This document shows positions 1 through 7,545 of a stretch of DNA of 17,360 nucleotides, piece after piece. The stretch is from CAZSNT01 sp964607765 (GTDB taxonomy: Bacteria > Verrucomicrobiota > Lentisphaeria > Oligosphaerales > JABHEG01): positions 1-17,360 of the forward strand of contig CAZSNT010000196.1 of assembly GCA_964607765.1 (NCBI GenBank). Direction: 5' to 3'. The notes beneath the pieces were generated by a model. It made no database searches. It was given only the letters and a program-made list of their open reading frames with translations, and was not told the origin of the DNA. Position 1 is the stretch's first letter, and each line of letters opens with the position of its first letter. Made by a program: the position numbers and the translations under genes.

Positions 1-11
1 ATTCCTAACAA

Positions 12-40
12 CCCGCCGGCTTTTGTCGGCGCTTTCCTTA
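12..40 (+). terminator. Probable rho-independent terminator of an off-window gene
   Basis: A stem CGCCGGC (14-20) pairs with GTCGGCG (25-31) across a TTTT loop, with one G-U wobble. CTTTCCTT follows. This is the shape of a factor-independent terminator for a plus-strand gene ending left of the window, but the T-tract is interrupted by cytosines, so strength is uncertain. Confidence 0.45.
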
Positions 41-118
41 ATCCTGACCTTAATCTTACCCTTGATCCGACGACAGGCACGGACTTGATCAGGGGTAAGA
101 TTAAGGGTGAGATTAAGG
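36..118. repeat. Long imperfect inverted repeat with CTTAATC-type units
   Basis: The arms 36-67 and 87-118 are reverse complements at about 27 of 32 positions and enclose a 19-base spacer. Each arm is built from two related short units of the form CTTAATC plus a few bases, so the element is both internally repetitive and foldable. It lies between the off-window gene and the 3' end of the minus-strand operon. It could be a member of a dispersed intergenic palindrome family or a transcript-end structure. No coding frame is supported here. Confidence 0.7.
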
Positions 119-224
119 GCGTAAACCCCATCTTGACGCTTACGGTGGGGTCTCCACATTTATGCCCCTGTCTTAGCCATTCGGCCTTAGTGGCGGCGCG
201 CGTGCCCCGCGCCTCATCCCCCCT

Positions 225-1469
225 TCACCCCCCCAACAGCGGTCGCATGTCCGCCACGTAGACGCGCCGTTTACCGTCCTCGCAGGCATTGAATGCGATG
301 TGGGTGAAGTCCCGATCCCACGCGGGGTGAGGATCGACGCGCAGCTCGTTACGCGGTCCTTTGAAGCGTGGCTCGCTCCACACGCGTATGATGTTCTCAG
401 CTGTGCCCTCCGCCAGATCGATCCAGCGGATCGGGGTTGTGCCGTCACCGAATGCGACGGACTCCTGCACATACGTGTCCGTGACCACATGGCGCCCATC
501 GGGGTGCAGCGACGGATGGCCCGAACCGATGACCGCGTCAGACATGACCTGCAGACCGCTGCCGTCGTACCGCGCTTTGACCAACCGCATCACACCGTCC
601 ACTCTCAGGTTCATCATGACCCAGTCGCCGTCCGGCGTCCAATTGGGGTGGTGGCCGCCTTTCGACCATTCGGAATCGGGGATGGCAACGCAGATATCGC
701 TCCCGTCCGCCCGCATGGTGACGACGTTCGCCCAGGCCTTGCCGCCGGCTTGCGGGCGCCAGCGCACCACGAACATCAGACGCGTGCCCTGGAGATTCCA
801 CTTCACGTGAAACCCGTACAGCTCACGGCCCTCGTAGCGGCCCGGATCGAAAGCCGGCCTGGCCTCCTCCACAATCCGCGCCATGGACGCGAGCAGTCGA
901 CACTCGCCGGTCTGCGTGTCGGTCACGAACAGGCCGTCGTCTGTCGCGGGTTCCGGATTCAGCGGCACACGTTCCTCGGGCACGATCACGCCGTAGCCTG
1001 CCTGGGTCACACCCGTGCGCCGCAGGCACGGCCCGGCTGCCTGCGTCCCGTCCGGAGAGATCATGTAGACCGGGCCGTCCAACCGCCGACGTTCCTCGGT
1101 GTGCGGGTCCATCGCCACACCGAAGGGTTGCCACGTGTCAAGGTCCACATCGTTGAAGAACAGCTCCCTGTCCGACGCACCCCACTGGACCTGCGCACCA
1201 AGCTGCGTATCACAGCCGTGCGTGCCCGCAACGATCTCCTCCTCGCCGGTGTGCAGATCCACAACCACCACGTAGCCTGGATCGCCGGGCTCGGGCAGCC
1301 GGTCCACGGCAGCGAGCTGCGTCAAAGCCAGATAACGGCCGGACGGGCTGAACGGTGACGTGTCGAAGAACCGGTGAATGCAGCGATCAACGTCCGGCGT
1401 GGCACACCAGACCGGAACGCGGGGGTCGAATGCAGTATACCGCGGCAGCACAGCTGGAGAGTGGATCAT
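225..1469 (-). CDS. TolB-like beta-propeller protein, possibly oligogalacturonate-lyase-like
   Basis: A 414-residue protein without signal peptide or membrane segment, so cytoplasmic. It contains WD40/PD40-like blades with the usual P-DG core: SPFSPSGRYLAL (38-49), HHPNWTPDG (273-281), HPSLHPDG (318-325) and HPAWDRD (381-387). Repeated His-Pro turns and the absence of a secretion signal recall the seven-bladed cytoplasmic PL22 oligogalacturonate lyases, but TolB-type propellers without enzymatic function look similar, so lyase activity is only a possibility. The start is placed at ATG 1469 because AGGAAAGGGA lies 5 bases upstream. A GTG at 1487 overlapping the preceding stop would add six residues but has no such site. 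It is the last gene of the four-gene operon, 14 bp after the dehydrogenase. Confidence 0.8.
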   Translation of the reverse strand: MIHSPAVLPRYTAFDPRVPVWCATPDVDRCIHRFFDTSPFSPSGRYLALTQLAAVDRLPEPGDPGYVVVVDLHTGEEEIVAGTHGCDTQLGAQVQWGASDRELFFNDVDLDTWQPFGVAMDPHTEERRRLDGPVYMISPDGTQAAGPCLRRTGVTQAGYGVIVPEERVPLNPEPATDDGLFVTDTQTGECRLLASMARIVEEARPAFDPGRYEGRELYGFHVKWNLQGTRLMFVVRWRPQAGGKAWANVVTMRADGSDICVAIPDSEWSKGGHHPNWTPDGDWVMMNLRVDGVMRLVKARYDGSGLQVMSDAVIGSGHPSLHPDGRHVVTDTYVQESVAFGDGTTPIRWIDLAEGTAENIIRVWSEPRFKGPRNELRVDPHPAWDRDFTHIAFNACEDGKRRVYVADMRPLLGG

Positions 1470-1483
1470 GTCGTTCCCTTTCC

Positions 1484-2737
1484 TCACTCGATCGTCGGCG
1501 GCTCACCGTAAGTGATCCGGTACTCCCTGCCCCCGTCCAGAATCGATGCCCGGGCAGCCTCGACGACCAGCTCGTTGGTCTTGCTGTTGGCCGGCGTGGC
1601 GATGATGCCTTTCGCGTCCGCGTCCCGGATGCGGCTGCGCCGCTGCGCAAGCGATACGTCGTCGTCCAACCCCGCCGCTTCACTCTCAATGCGATGGATC
1701 ATGTTGATCGTGGCGGCCACGGACTCGTAGCCGTAACCAATGGGTTTGTACCCGTCGTCTTCCCAAGGCACCAGCCGGTAGAAGTCGGGGTTGATGTAGT
1801 TGAAGGTGGATCCCGCGCAGCCGATGCTGCCGAGATAGCTGTGGCTGACGCCGCGGAACTGGTCGTTGTGCTTCAGCATGCCCGTCTTGCCGTCCCCCTC
1901 GAAGTACATGGTCAGGCATTGTTCGTTACTGCCCGCCCCCTCGTCCGGGTAACCGAGCCCGTCGATCACCGAGAGCACGGCGCCATTCTCGTACCTGACC
2001 CGGCCGTTCGCCCACATATAGCCGGTGTTCCCGTTCGGGAACGTGCCTTTCACGCCCACCACGGAAACGCCGACCGGGCGCAGCCCTGTGATGAACTGCA
2101 CAAGATCCACGTAGTGGCAGCCCACGTAGACAAACGGATCGGTCTTGTCGCAGGTAAACCAGTTCTGGAAATTCGATGAGCGGTAGAAATACGGCTCGAT
2201 CATCTTGGCTTCACCCATGACGAAGTCGCCGAAATGCCCGAGCCGGCAATGCCGGCGGGCCAGCAGAGCCCGGCGGTCGAAGCGCTTGTGATACTCGATG
2301 CCGATGAACAGGCCCTTCTCAAGCGCCAGTGCTTCCAGCTCCTCCGCCTGCTCATACTGCAACACAAACGGTTTGACGCACAGAACGTGCTGATTCGCCT
2401 CCAACGCACACGTCACGGCAGCGTAATGGAGCTGGTCAGGCAAGGCCACGATCACCGCCTGCCGCGGGCGCATGGCCCGAATCACATCCTTGTACATCTC
2501 GGGGTACTTGCTGGTCGCCGGCTCGGAGAGCGCGGGATGCGGCACGAAAGACTGCCCGGGAAACGCCTGGGCGATCTCCTCGTTGTCGGCCAGCGCCTGC
2601 AGCCGCACGTTGTGCCGGGCGCAGATGTCGATGACTCCGACCACGCCGGTCCGCTGCAGGTGGTAGATGGATGGCAGAATCAGGTCGTTCGTGATCATCC
2701 CCCCGCCCACAATCGTCACATCTATCGCTCTGGCCAT
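1484..2737 (-). CDS. Gfo/Idh/MocA family NAD(P)-dependent sugar oxidoreductase
   Basis: A 417-residue cytoplasmic dehydrogenase. The N-terminal Rossmann segment VTIVGGGMI (7-15) binds NAD(P). CVKPF (120-124) is the family's EKP segment with Cys in place of Glu, keeping catalytic Lys122. YHKRF (149-153) and GCHYVD (206-211) supply the sugar-site residues typical of the C-terminal alpha/beta domain. Length is in the upper part of the family range. Family members oxidise or epimerise sugars, inositols, amino sugars and uronates, and substrate cannot be read from sequence. ATG 2737 is chosen because GAGGAG lies 9 bases upstream. An ATG at 2746 (three more codons) has that motif directly abutting it. 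It is 58 bp downstream of the NagA-like gene and 14 bp upstream of the propeller gene. Confidence 0.92.
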   Translation of the reverse strand: MARAIDVTIVGGGMITNDLILPSIYHLQRTGVVGVIDICARHNVRLQALADNEEIAQAFPGQSFVPHPALSEPATSKYPEMYKDVIRAMRPRQAVIVALPDQLHYAAVTCALEANQHVLCVKPFVLQYEQAEELEALALEKGLFIGIEYHKRFDRRALLARRHCRLGHFGDFVMGEAKMIEPYFYRSSNFQNWFTCDKTDPFVYVGCHYVDLVQFITGLRPVGVSVVGVKGTFPNGNTGYMWANGRVRYENGAVLSVIDGLGYPDEGAGSNEQCLTMYFEGDGKTGMLKHNDQFRGVSHSYLGSIGCAGSTFNYINPDFYRLVPWEDDGYKPIGYGYESVAATINMIHRIESEAAGLDDDVSLAQRRSRIRDADAKGIIATPANSKTNELVVEAARASILDGGREYRITYGEPPTIE

Positions 2738-2795
2738 CGTCAACATCTCCTCAATCGCCCGCCCTGGGCAGGGGTTTGGTCCCGGCCCCGCAGAC

Positions 2796-3980
2796 CTACT
2801 CGTCCAGCCGACAGTCCGTGGGGCGCACGGGACTCGTCAGGTACGGTTTACCCTCGTGCACGGACTGCTCGATCACCAGCCCCTCGTCCCAACGAGCAAG
2901 CACAAACGACGCCTCCGCACCCACCTCGATCCGCGGCAACTCCTCGCCCAGAACCGCAGCAGGAATCTCACTGCCGTAGCGCCACGCCTCGTGCAACGAC
3001 AGCCCTTGCGTCTCGACCAGCCACTCGACAGACCGGTCCAGTTGGAACCATGCCCCAGCCAGGAGCTCGGCGCCGGCAACGTGCAGACAACCGTTGGGCT
3101 CGATCACACAGGGAACCGGGTAGGCTGTGTCGTTGCGGCCGGGAGGAGTTCCCGAGAGGTGCGACGCATCCGAAACCATGTACCACGCCCCGGCCCCCTT
3201 GCACCGCATTGCAGCGCCTACGAGATCGGGCGGAAGGTGGAAGCCGTCGCCGATCAGGCTGAGCTGCAGACGCGGTTCGTTGAGCATCGCCCAGAGCGGG
3301 TTATCGAATCGCGGAATCCGCGGCGCTACGCCGTTGCCGAAATGCGTCACCAGTGAGGCGCCACATTCGGCAGCCCGGTGCACGGTTGCCGCGTCCGGGC
3401 AGCAGTGTCCCAAAGCCACACGCTTGCCGGCGGCAACCGCGCGCTCCACGAAGTCCAAGCCCCCCGGCTCTTCCGGGGCTACGTTCACGATGCGGATGCG
3501 ATGTCCGCTGAGTTCGTCCAGCTCGGCCAGGTGATCCCAGTTCGGCGATCGAATCCACTGTGGGTCGTGCACACCTCGCCAGCCGTCACGAGGCGAGATG
3601 TAGACGCCCTCGTGGAAGATCCCGCGGTACAGGCGGGACAGGTCAGCGTCGGCGCCAAGCCACTCGTTGAAGCAGACCGCGGCCTCACGCAGCACGGCCG
3701 GTGGCTGAGTGGTCAGCGTCGGCAGGCACCGTCCCACCCCGTGCCGGCGCAGAAACGACCCCAGCCGACGGAGGGCCTCAATCCCATGCCGACCGATCTC
3801 GTTGTACCTGACGCCGAAGGCACCATTGTGCTGCAAATCCACCAGGACCGGAAGCAGGTGTGGCAGCGCGGGATCCGAAGCAACCGCAGTCACATCCGCG
3901 ATCCGGCCGGCCTCAACATGCACGGCCACGCACCTGTCGGCGGGGAGCTTCCCCGTGTACGTGTCTCGAGAAACGACCAT
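2796..3980 (-). CDS. NagA-like amidohydrolase (N-acetylglucosamine-6-phosphate deacetylase family)
   Basis: A 394-residue TIM-barrel metal hydrolase. Landmarks in order: DLQHNGAFG (48-56), matching the D-Q-x-N-G element of NagA; HEGVYISP (123-130) with the metal-binding Glu124; GWRGVHDP (133-140); GH (191-192) and TH (212-213) as metal ligands; DGFH (245-248) at the substrate site; SDASHLSG (270-277) with the catalytic Asp271. NagA removes acetate from GlcNAc-6-phosphate in amino-sugar breakdown. This copy is divergent, so another N-acylated or formylated sugar is possible. The start is ATG 3980, after a purine-rich GGGAGGGGGG. GTG 3986 would overlap the upstream stop by four bases. Only 2 bp separates it from the aminotransferase, which indicates translational coupling. 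Confidence 0.85.
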   Translation of the reverse strand: MVVSRDTYTGKLPADRCVAVHVEAGRIADVTAVASDPALPHLLPVLVDLQHNGAFGVRYNEIGRHGIEALRRLGSFLRRHGVGRCLPTLTTQPPAVLREAAVCFNEWLGADADLSRLYRGIFHEGVYISPRDGWRGVHDPQWIRSPNWDHLAELDELSGHRIRIVNVAPEEPGGLDFVERAVAAGKRVALGHCCPDAATVHRAAECGASLVTHFGNGVAPRIPRFDNPLWAMLNEPRLQLSLIGDGFHLPPDLVGAAMRCKGAGAWYMVSDASHLSGTPPGRNDTAYPVPCVIEPNGCLHVAGAELLAGAWFQLDRSVEWLVETQGLSLHEAWRYGSEIPAAVLGEELPRIEVGAEASFVLARWDEGLVIEQSVHEGKPYLTSPVRPTDCRLDE

Positions 3981-3982
3981 GA

Positions 3983-5356
3983 TCACCCCCCTCCCACCAC
4001 CGCATCAATCGCTTCCTCGAAGACCTCGATGGACTCGCGCAAGGCGTCCTCGTCGATCGTCAGCGGGGGACAGATCTTCAGGCACTCCCCGCCAACTCCC
4101 ACCGGCGAGAACATGAGTACCCCTCTCTGGTAACAGGCCACATTGATGGCCAAGGCCAGGCCAGGGTTGGGCTCCTTCGTGCCGGGCTTCACAACCTGAA
4201 TCCCGGCAACCAGTCCTCTGCCCTGCACGCAGCCGAGCACATCCGGATGTCTGGTTTGGATCCGCTCCAGCTCCGGAATCAGGGTCTCGCCGAGCCGGGC
4301 CGCGCGGCCGGCGAGATCCTCGGCAATGATGATCTTCAGGTTCTCGATCGCACTGACTGTGGGCAACGGTGACGCTGAATGCGTGGAGGTCATCGAGCCC
4401 GGCGCATACAGCCCCATGATGTCCTTCCGGCCGATGACCGCCGAGATCGGCAGCGAAGAGCTGATCCCTTTCCCGCAGGCAATCAGGTCCGGTGTGATCC
4501 CGTAATGTTCGAAGCCGAACATCTTGCCCGTACGCCCGAACCCCGCCTGGACCTCGTCCATGACCAGCACAATGTCATGCTCGCGACAGAACGCCTCGAG
4601 TTCCTGCGCATACGCCGCCGGCATGAAATCGGGGCCCACGCCCTGGTACGTCTCGGACATAACACCGGCAATCTGCGCCGGAACAACGCCCTGCTGCTGC
4701 AGGCTCCGAAGGAAGAGGCCGAATGAGGTGTCCTCGTGCTTGTACCCGTCGGGGAATGGCACTTGCACAAAGTCCGGACAGTCGCACCCGATCCACGTCT
4801 TGAGCTTCGCCATGCCGCCGGCCAACTGCGCACCGAGCGTCCGCCCGTGAAACGCGTTCCGGAACGACACGATCACACGACGCTCCGGACCGTGGTTCTG
4901 CAGCGCGTAGGTCTTGGCCAGCTTGATGCAATTCTCCGTGGCTTCGCTGCCTGTGCTCAACAGGAAAACGTGGTAGTTCTCCGGATCCGGAGCCAGCGAC
5001 TGCAGCAGCTCGGTCAACTCGGGCCGCCTCTCGTGCACGAACACGTAACTGGCGAGCAAGCCTTGGTCGATCACAGCCTTCAGGGCGTCACAGATCTCGG
5101 GTCGGCCATGCCCTGCATTGGCGATCAAGACGCCGGAGGACCAGTCGATCCACCGATTGCCCCAACGGTCAAAGACCGCGGCCCCCTCGGCCCGGTGCCA
5201 CACGATGGGAGGCTGACCGCACATCGATCGCGGTTCCGACCGCGCCAGCCGCTCCAGGATGGGAAGTGACTCCGGTACGGGAAGCGCCGTCACAATACGG
5301 CGGTGCTTCGTCTCAACCCTGGGCACGACGACCGGTGTCCTGTCGTATTCCGCCAT
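3983..5356 (-). CDS. Class III PLP-dependent aminotransferase
   Basis: A 457-residue fold-type I enzyme of the GabT/ArgD/glutamate-1-semialdehyde group. It shows STGSEATE (134-141) for phosphate binding, FHGRT (169-173), DEVQAGFGRTG (267-277) where Asp267 contacts the PLP ring nitrogen, and CGKG (294-297) with Lys296 as the Schiff-base lysine. STHSASPLP (323-331) replaces the usual THGGNPL, leaving the threonine phosphate contact in place. All catalytic residues are present, so it should be active on an omega-amino group, an amino sugar or a keto sugar. The ATG at 5356 is preferred (GGGAG 8 bases upstream). The same frame stays open for 120 codons further, but that stretch crosses the divergent promoter region and overlaps the opposite gene. 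It is the first gene of the operon. Confidence 0.92.
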   Translation of the reverse strand: MAEYDRTPVVVPRVETKHRRIVTALPVPESLPILERLARSEPRSMCGQPPIVWHRAEGAAVFDRWGNRWIDWSSGVLIANAGHGRPEICDALKAVIDQGLLASYVFVHERRPELTELLQSLAPDPENYHVFLLSTGSEATENCIKLAKTYALQNHGPERRVIVSFRNAFHGRTLGAQLAGGMAKLKTWIGCDCPDFVQVPFPDGYKHEDTSFGLFLRSLQQQGVVPAQIAGVMSETYQGVGPDFMPAAYAQELEAFCREHDIVLVMDEVQAGFGRTGKMFGFEHYGITPDLIACGKGISSSLPISAVIGRKDIMGLYAPGSMTSTHSASPLPTVSAIENLKIIIAEDLAGRAARLGETLIPELERIQTRHPDVLGCVQGRGLVAGIQVVKPGTKEPNPGLALAINVACYQRGVLMFSPVGVGGECLKICPPLTIDEDALRESIEVFEEAIDAVVGGG

Positions 5357-5369
5357 GGCCTCATCTCCC

Positions 5370-5398
5370 GTTCCGGATTGGGATGACACACCCGGAAC
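5370..5398. promoter_or_regulatory. Possible operator: GTTCCGG / CCGGAAC inverted repeat
   Basis: Perfect 7-bp arms at 5370-5376 and 5392-5398, centre-to-centre distance 22 bp (two helical turns). They lie between the proposed minus-strand -10 element and the start of the aminotransferase gene. The position would suit a repressor of the catabolic operon. Inference only. Confidence 0.35.
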
Positions 5399-5424
5399 AT
5401 AAGCCTGCCTCCGCCCGGGACCAA
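5396..5424 (-). promoter_or_regulatory. Possible sigma-70-type promoter of the aminotransferase operon
   Basis: On the minus strand TTGGTC (5424-5419), a 17-base spacer and TATGTT (5401-5396). The -10 matches four of six and the -35 three of six consensus bases. A start near 5389 would leave a leader of about 33 bases. Its -10 overlaps the right arm of the inverted repeat. Confidence 0.3.
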
Positions 5425-5474
5425 CCGCAACCGCCGGGTAATCGGGGCTGTTCCGCTCTGAGCAATACACGGGG

Positions 5475-5502
5475 TTGACTGTCAGCTCAGCACCACTACC
5501 TT
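5475..5502 (+). promoter_or_regulatory. Possible sigma-70-type promoter of the plus-strand pair
   Basis: TTGACT (5475-5480) is a five-of-six -35 match, followed after 16 bases by the weak -10 TACCTT (5497-5502). It is correctly placed for a leader of roughly 50 bases to the ATG at 5562. The same TTG could be read as a start codon, but that would put 29 non-signal residues before an obvious signal peptide. Confidence 0.28.
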
Positions 5503-5561
5503 TCTGCTGGTGCGGGGAGCCCCATCGTCCCGAGTCCATTCCCCTCGCGCCGCCCGGACAA

Positions 5562-7529
5562 ATGAAGCAGACTGCACACGTATCTGTCGTCCTCCTTACG
5601 GCATGGCTCTGCGGCGCTTCCCCGGGGCAGCCCACCGCTGCCCCGGAAGCACACGCTGGCAGGCGCCGCGGACCGGCTGTGGTGTGTCGGGTTGTGGACG
5701 CCTTGGGACACGCCATCGCCGGAGCGGAACTGACCGTTCGCCGTTACGGACAACAGGCCGAGGAAGCCCCCATCGGCCCGGTCATGTCAGAGCAGGACGG
5801 CACCGTCACCATCCCGGAGGCCTTCGCCCGACAGCACGGGACGTGGACGTGCCGTCTCTCCCACCCTGAATACGGCAGCGCGGAAGTCATGCACTTCGGC
5901 AGCCGCGGACCGGATATCCTCTTCCCCCTGGTTCACCCGCAGTCCGCGGCATTCGAGACCGCGCTGACGGGCACTGTCCTGGGCGACGATGGACACGCCG
6001 TTCGCCGCTGCAGGATACGCTGCCAGTCGATCCGCACGACCGGAAGCGCCTTGATCCAGCATCACGGACAAGCCGCCGCTCTGACGGACGACAACGGAGG
6101 ATTCGCCCTCTACATCCCGCACCGCCGCAAAGGCGTACTGATCCCGCCGTTCTCCACCTATCGCATTACTGTCACGCCGCCGCAGGGCAGCGGCCTGTTC
6201 CCGCACGCCGGCGCGTACGGCAACACGAAACCAGCCCAGATCACGCTGCAGCTGCCCCGGCATCGCTCTCGCCTCTCTTTCCAGCGTCCCGACGGACACG
6301 ACATCACAGACCTCGAACTCCTGGCCAAGGTCCGGCTGACGTATTCGCCGCCAGACGACCGGCGGGCCTCCGTGCAGCTTGAGCTCAGCCCCCCGTTCGA
6401 CTCCGTGCCGGTATTGCCAGGCACGTATACGGTACTTGGCCTGGCCGGCGAGTATCTGCCGGTGACAGTGCAGAATCCGCCACAGCCGGACGTGCGCTTC
6501 TGCCCAACGCCAGCCGGCACGTTCCAGGGCCTGGTCAGAGACGGCGTGACGCACGAGCCTCTCGAGGGCGCCATCGTGTTCGGCTATGCCGGACGCATGT
6601 CAGGCGGGAACCTGACAGCCACCACGGCCAAAGAATGGGAAGACATGCGCTTGCGTGCACCGGGCGGCAACGCCGACGAGGATGTGTTCGCACCGTTGCG
6701 ACGCTGCTACACGGGCCTAACCAACGTGGCAGTGACGGGACCCGACGGCACCTACGAAATCGTGCAGCCGCCGGGCGCAAAGCTGTACGGGCTCGTCGCG
6801 GCCGCAGAGGGCAAGCTCGGCTGCAAGCTGCAGCAGATCTACCGGCTGCAAACCAACCCGCGGCAGCACATGCAGGTTCCCGACATGGCCCTGTTCCCCG
6901 GCGCATACCTCACCGTGACGCCCGTCCCGCCCGGCAAGCGCCTGTCAATCGGCTACTACTGGCACGCGGTGGGTGACGACCAGCCGCCGTGGGCGGAGCG
7001 CTTGCCGCGCGACCGGTACGGCAGCGTGCAGGTAGAGAGGCCGACGTGGCTTGTCATGGACCGCGCGCAACGCATTCCGGTACCGGCCGAAATGCGATTC
7101 CGACTCACGTTCTCTACCCCCTACGACAACCAGTGGACGCCCGTACAACCGCAGCAGACGTTCTGCCTGGCGGACGGCGACGTGGAAGATGTGGGAGAAC
7201 TCCGGTTCGCCCCCTGCCCCGAAATCAGCGTCCGCGTCGTCGACGAGCAAGGGAACCCAGTGGAAGGCGTGCCGATCCGGCGCAGCTACAAGGGCGGGCG
7301 ATCCTGGTCCGTGGCACGGAACACTGACCAGACCGGCGTGGTGCAGTTTCATGTTCGCCCGAACTCATCGGGCCAGTTTGCCGTCCGCGACATGCCTCAG
7401 GCCGACAGACCGCCTCCTGCTCAGTTCAAAGCGGCCAACGGCGCCGCTCCCGACATCCTCGTCACGATCCGGATGACTGACGAACAACTGCGTGTACTGT
7501 TCCTCGGCAAACGTGCCGAGGATCGGTGA
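5562..7529 (+). CDS. Secreted protein with carboxypeptidase-regulatory-like (Ig-type) repeats
   Basis: A 655-residue protein, exported or periplasmic. Residues 1 to about 30 form a signal peptide: MKQ, a hydrophobic run VSVVLLTAWLCGA, then a small/polar stretch. The Cys at 17 lacks a good lipobox. The body holds at least four beta-sandwich units of the CarboxypepD_reg type, each with a V/G-x-V-x-D-x-G start and a later DG-x-Y/F turn: near 39-90 (VVCRVVDALG ... EQDGTVTI), near 135-190 (TGTVLGDDG ... DNGGFALY), near 325-405 (GLVRDGVTHEPLEGA ... GPDGTYEI) and near 565-610 (VRVVDEQGNPVEG ... QTGVVQFH). No catalytic motif is visible. It may bind polysaccharide or protein at the cell surface. ATG 5562 is chosen for the signal peptide, although the RBS is poor. 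The next gene begins 16 bp after its stop, so the two are probably cotranscribed. Confidence 0.8.
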   Translation: MKQTAHVSVVLLTAWLCGASPGQPTAAPEAHAGRRRGPAVVCRVVDALGHAIAGAELTVRRYGQQAEEAPIGPVMSEQDGTVTIPEAFARQHGTWTCRLSHPEYGSAEVMHFGSRGPDILFPLVHPQSAAFETALTGTVLGDDGHAVRRCRIRCQSIRTTGSALIQHHGQAAALTDDNGGFALYIPHRRKGVLIPPFSTYRITVTPPQGSGLFPHAGAYGNTKPAQITLQLPRHRSRLSFQRPDGHDITDLELLAKVRLTYSPPDDRRASVQLELSPPFDSVPVLPGTYTVLGLAGEYLPVTVQNPPQPDVRFCPTPAGTFQGLVRDGVTHEPLEGAIVFGYAGRMSGGNLTATTAKEWEDMRLRAPGGNADEDVFAPLRRCYTGLTNVAVTGPDGTYEIVQPPGAKLYGLVAAAEGKLGCKLQQIYRLQTNPRQHMQVPDMALFPGAYLTVTPVPPGKRLSIGYYWHAVGDDQPPWAERLPRDRYGSVQVERPTWLVMDRAQRIPVPAEMRFRLTFSTPYDNQWTPVQPQQTFCLADGDVEDVGELRFAPCPEISVRVVDEQGNPVEGVPIRRSYKGGRSWSVARNTDQTGVVQFHVRPNSSGQFAVRDMPQADRPPPAQFKAANGAAPDILVTIRMTDEQLRVLFLGKRAEDR

Positions 7530-7545
7530 CTGACAGAGAGATCCA

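Noticed and set aside
125..213. Hairpins ACCCCA/TGGGGT (125-151) and GGCGCG/CGCGCC (195-213) as terminators of the minus-strand operon
   Set aside because: Short stems, and no T-tract follows either on the minus strand. Transcript end may rely on Rho or on the inverted repeat at 36-118.
300..1358. 352-codon open frame on the plus strand opposite the propeller gene
   Set aside because: Composition is typical of a GC-rich antisense frame (many Arg, His, Pro, Val), with no motif or RBS. The minus-strand frame has clear propeller motifs.
2234..3356. Two long plus-strand frames across the dehydrogenase and NagA-like genes
   Set aside because: They overlap genes with clear catalytic motifs on the other strand and show no domain of their own.
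4751..4765. TGGCACTTGCAC as a sigma-54 promoter within the aminotransferase gene
   Set aside because: The GG-to-GC spacing is far shorter than the required ten bases, and it lies inside a gene.
5357..5716. 120-codon N-terminal extension of the aminotransferase
   Set aside because: It would overlap the opposite gene's signal peptide and both promoters. Homologous family members start near MAEYDR and the RBS is there.
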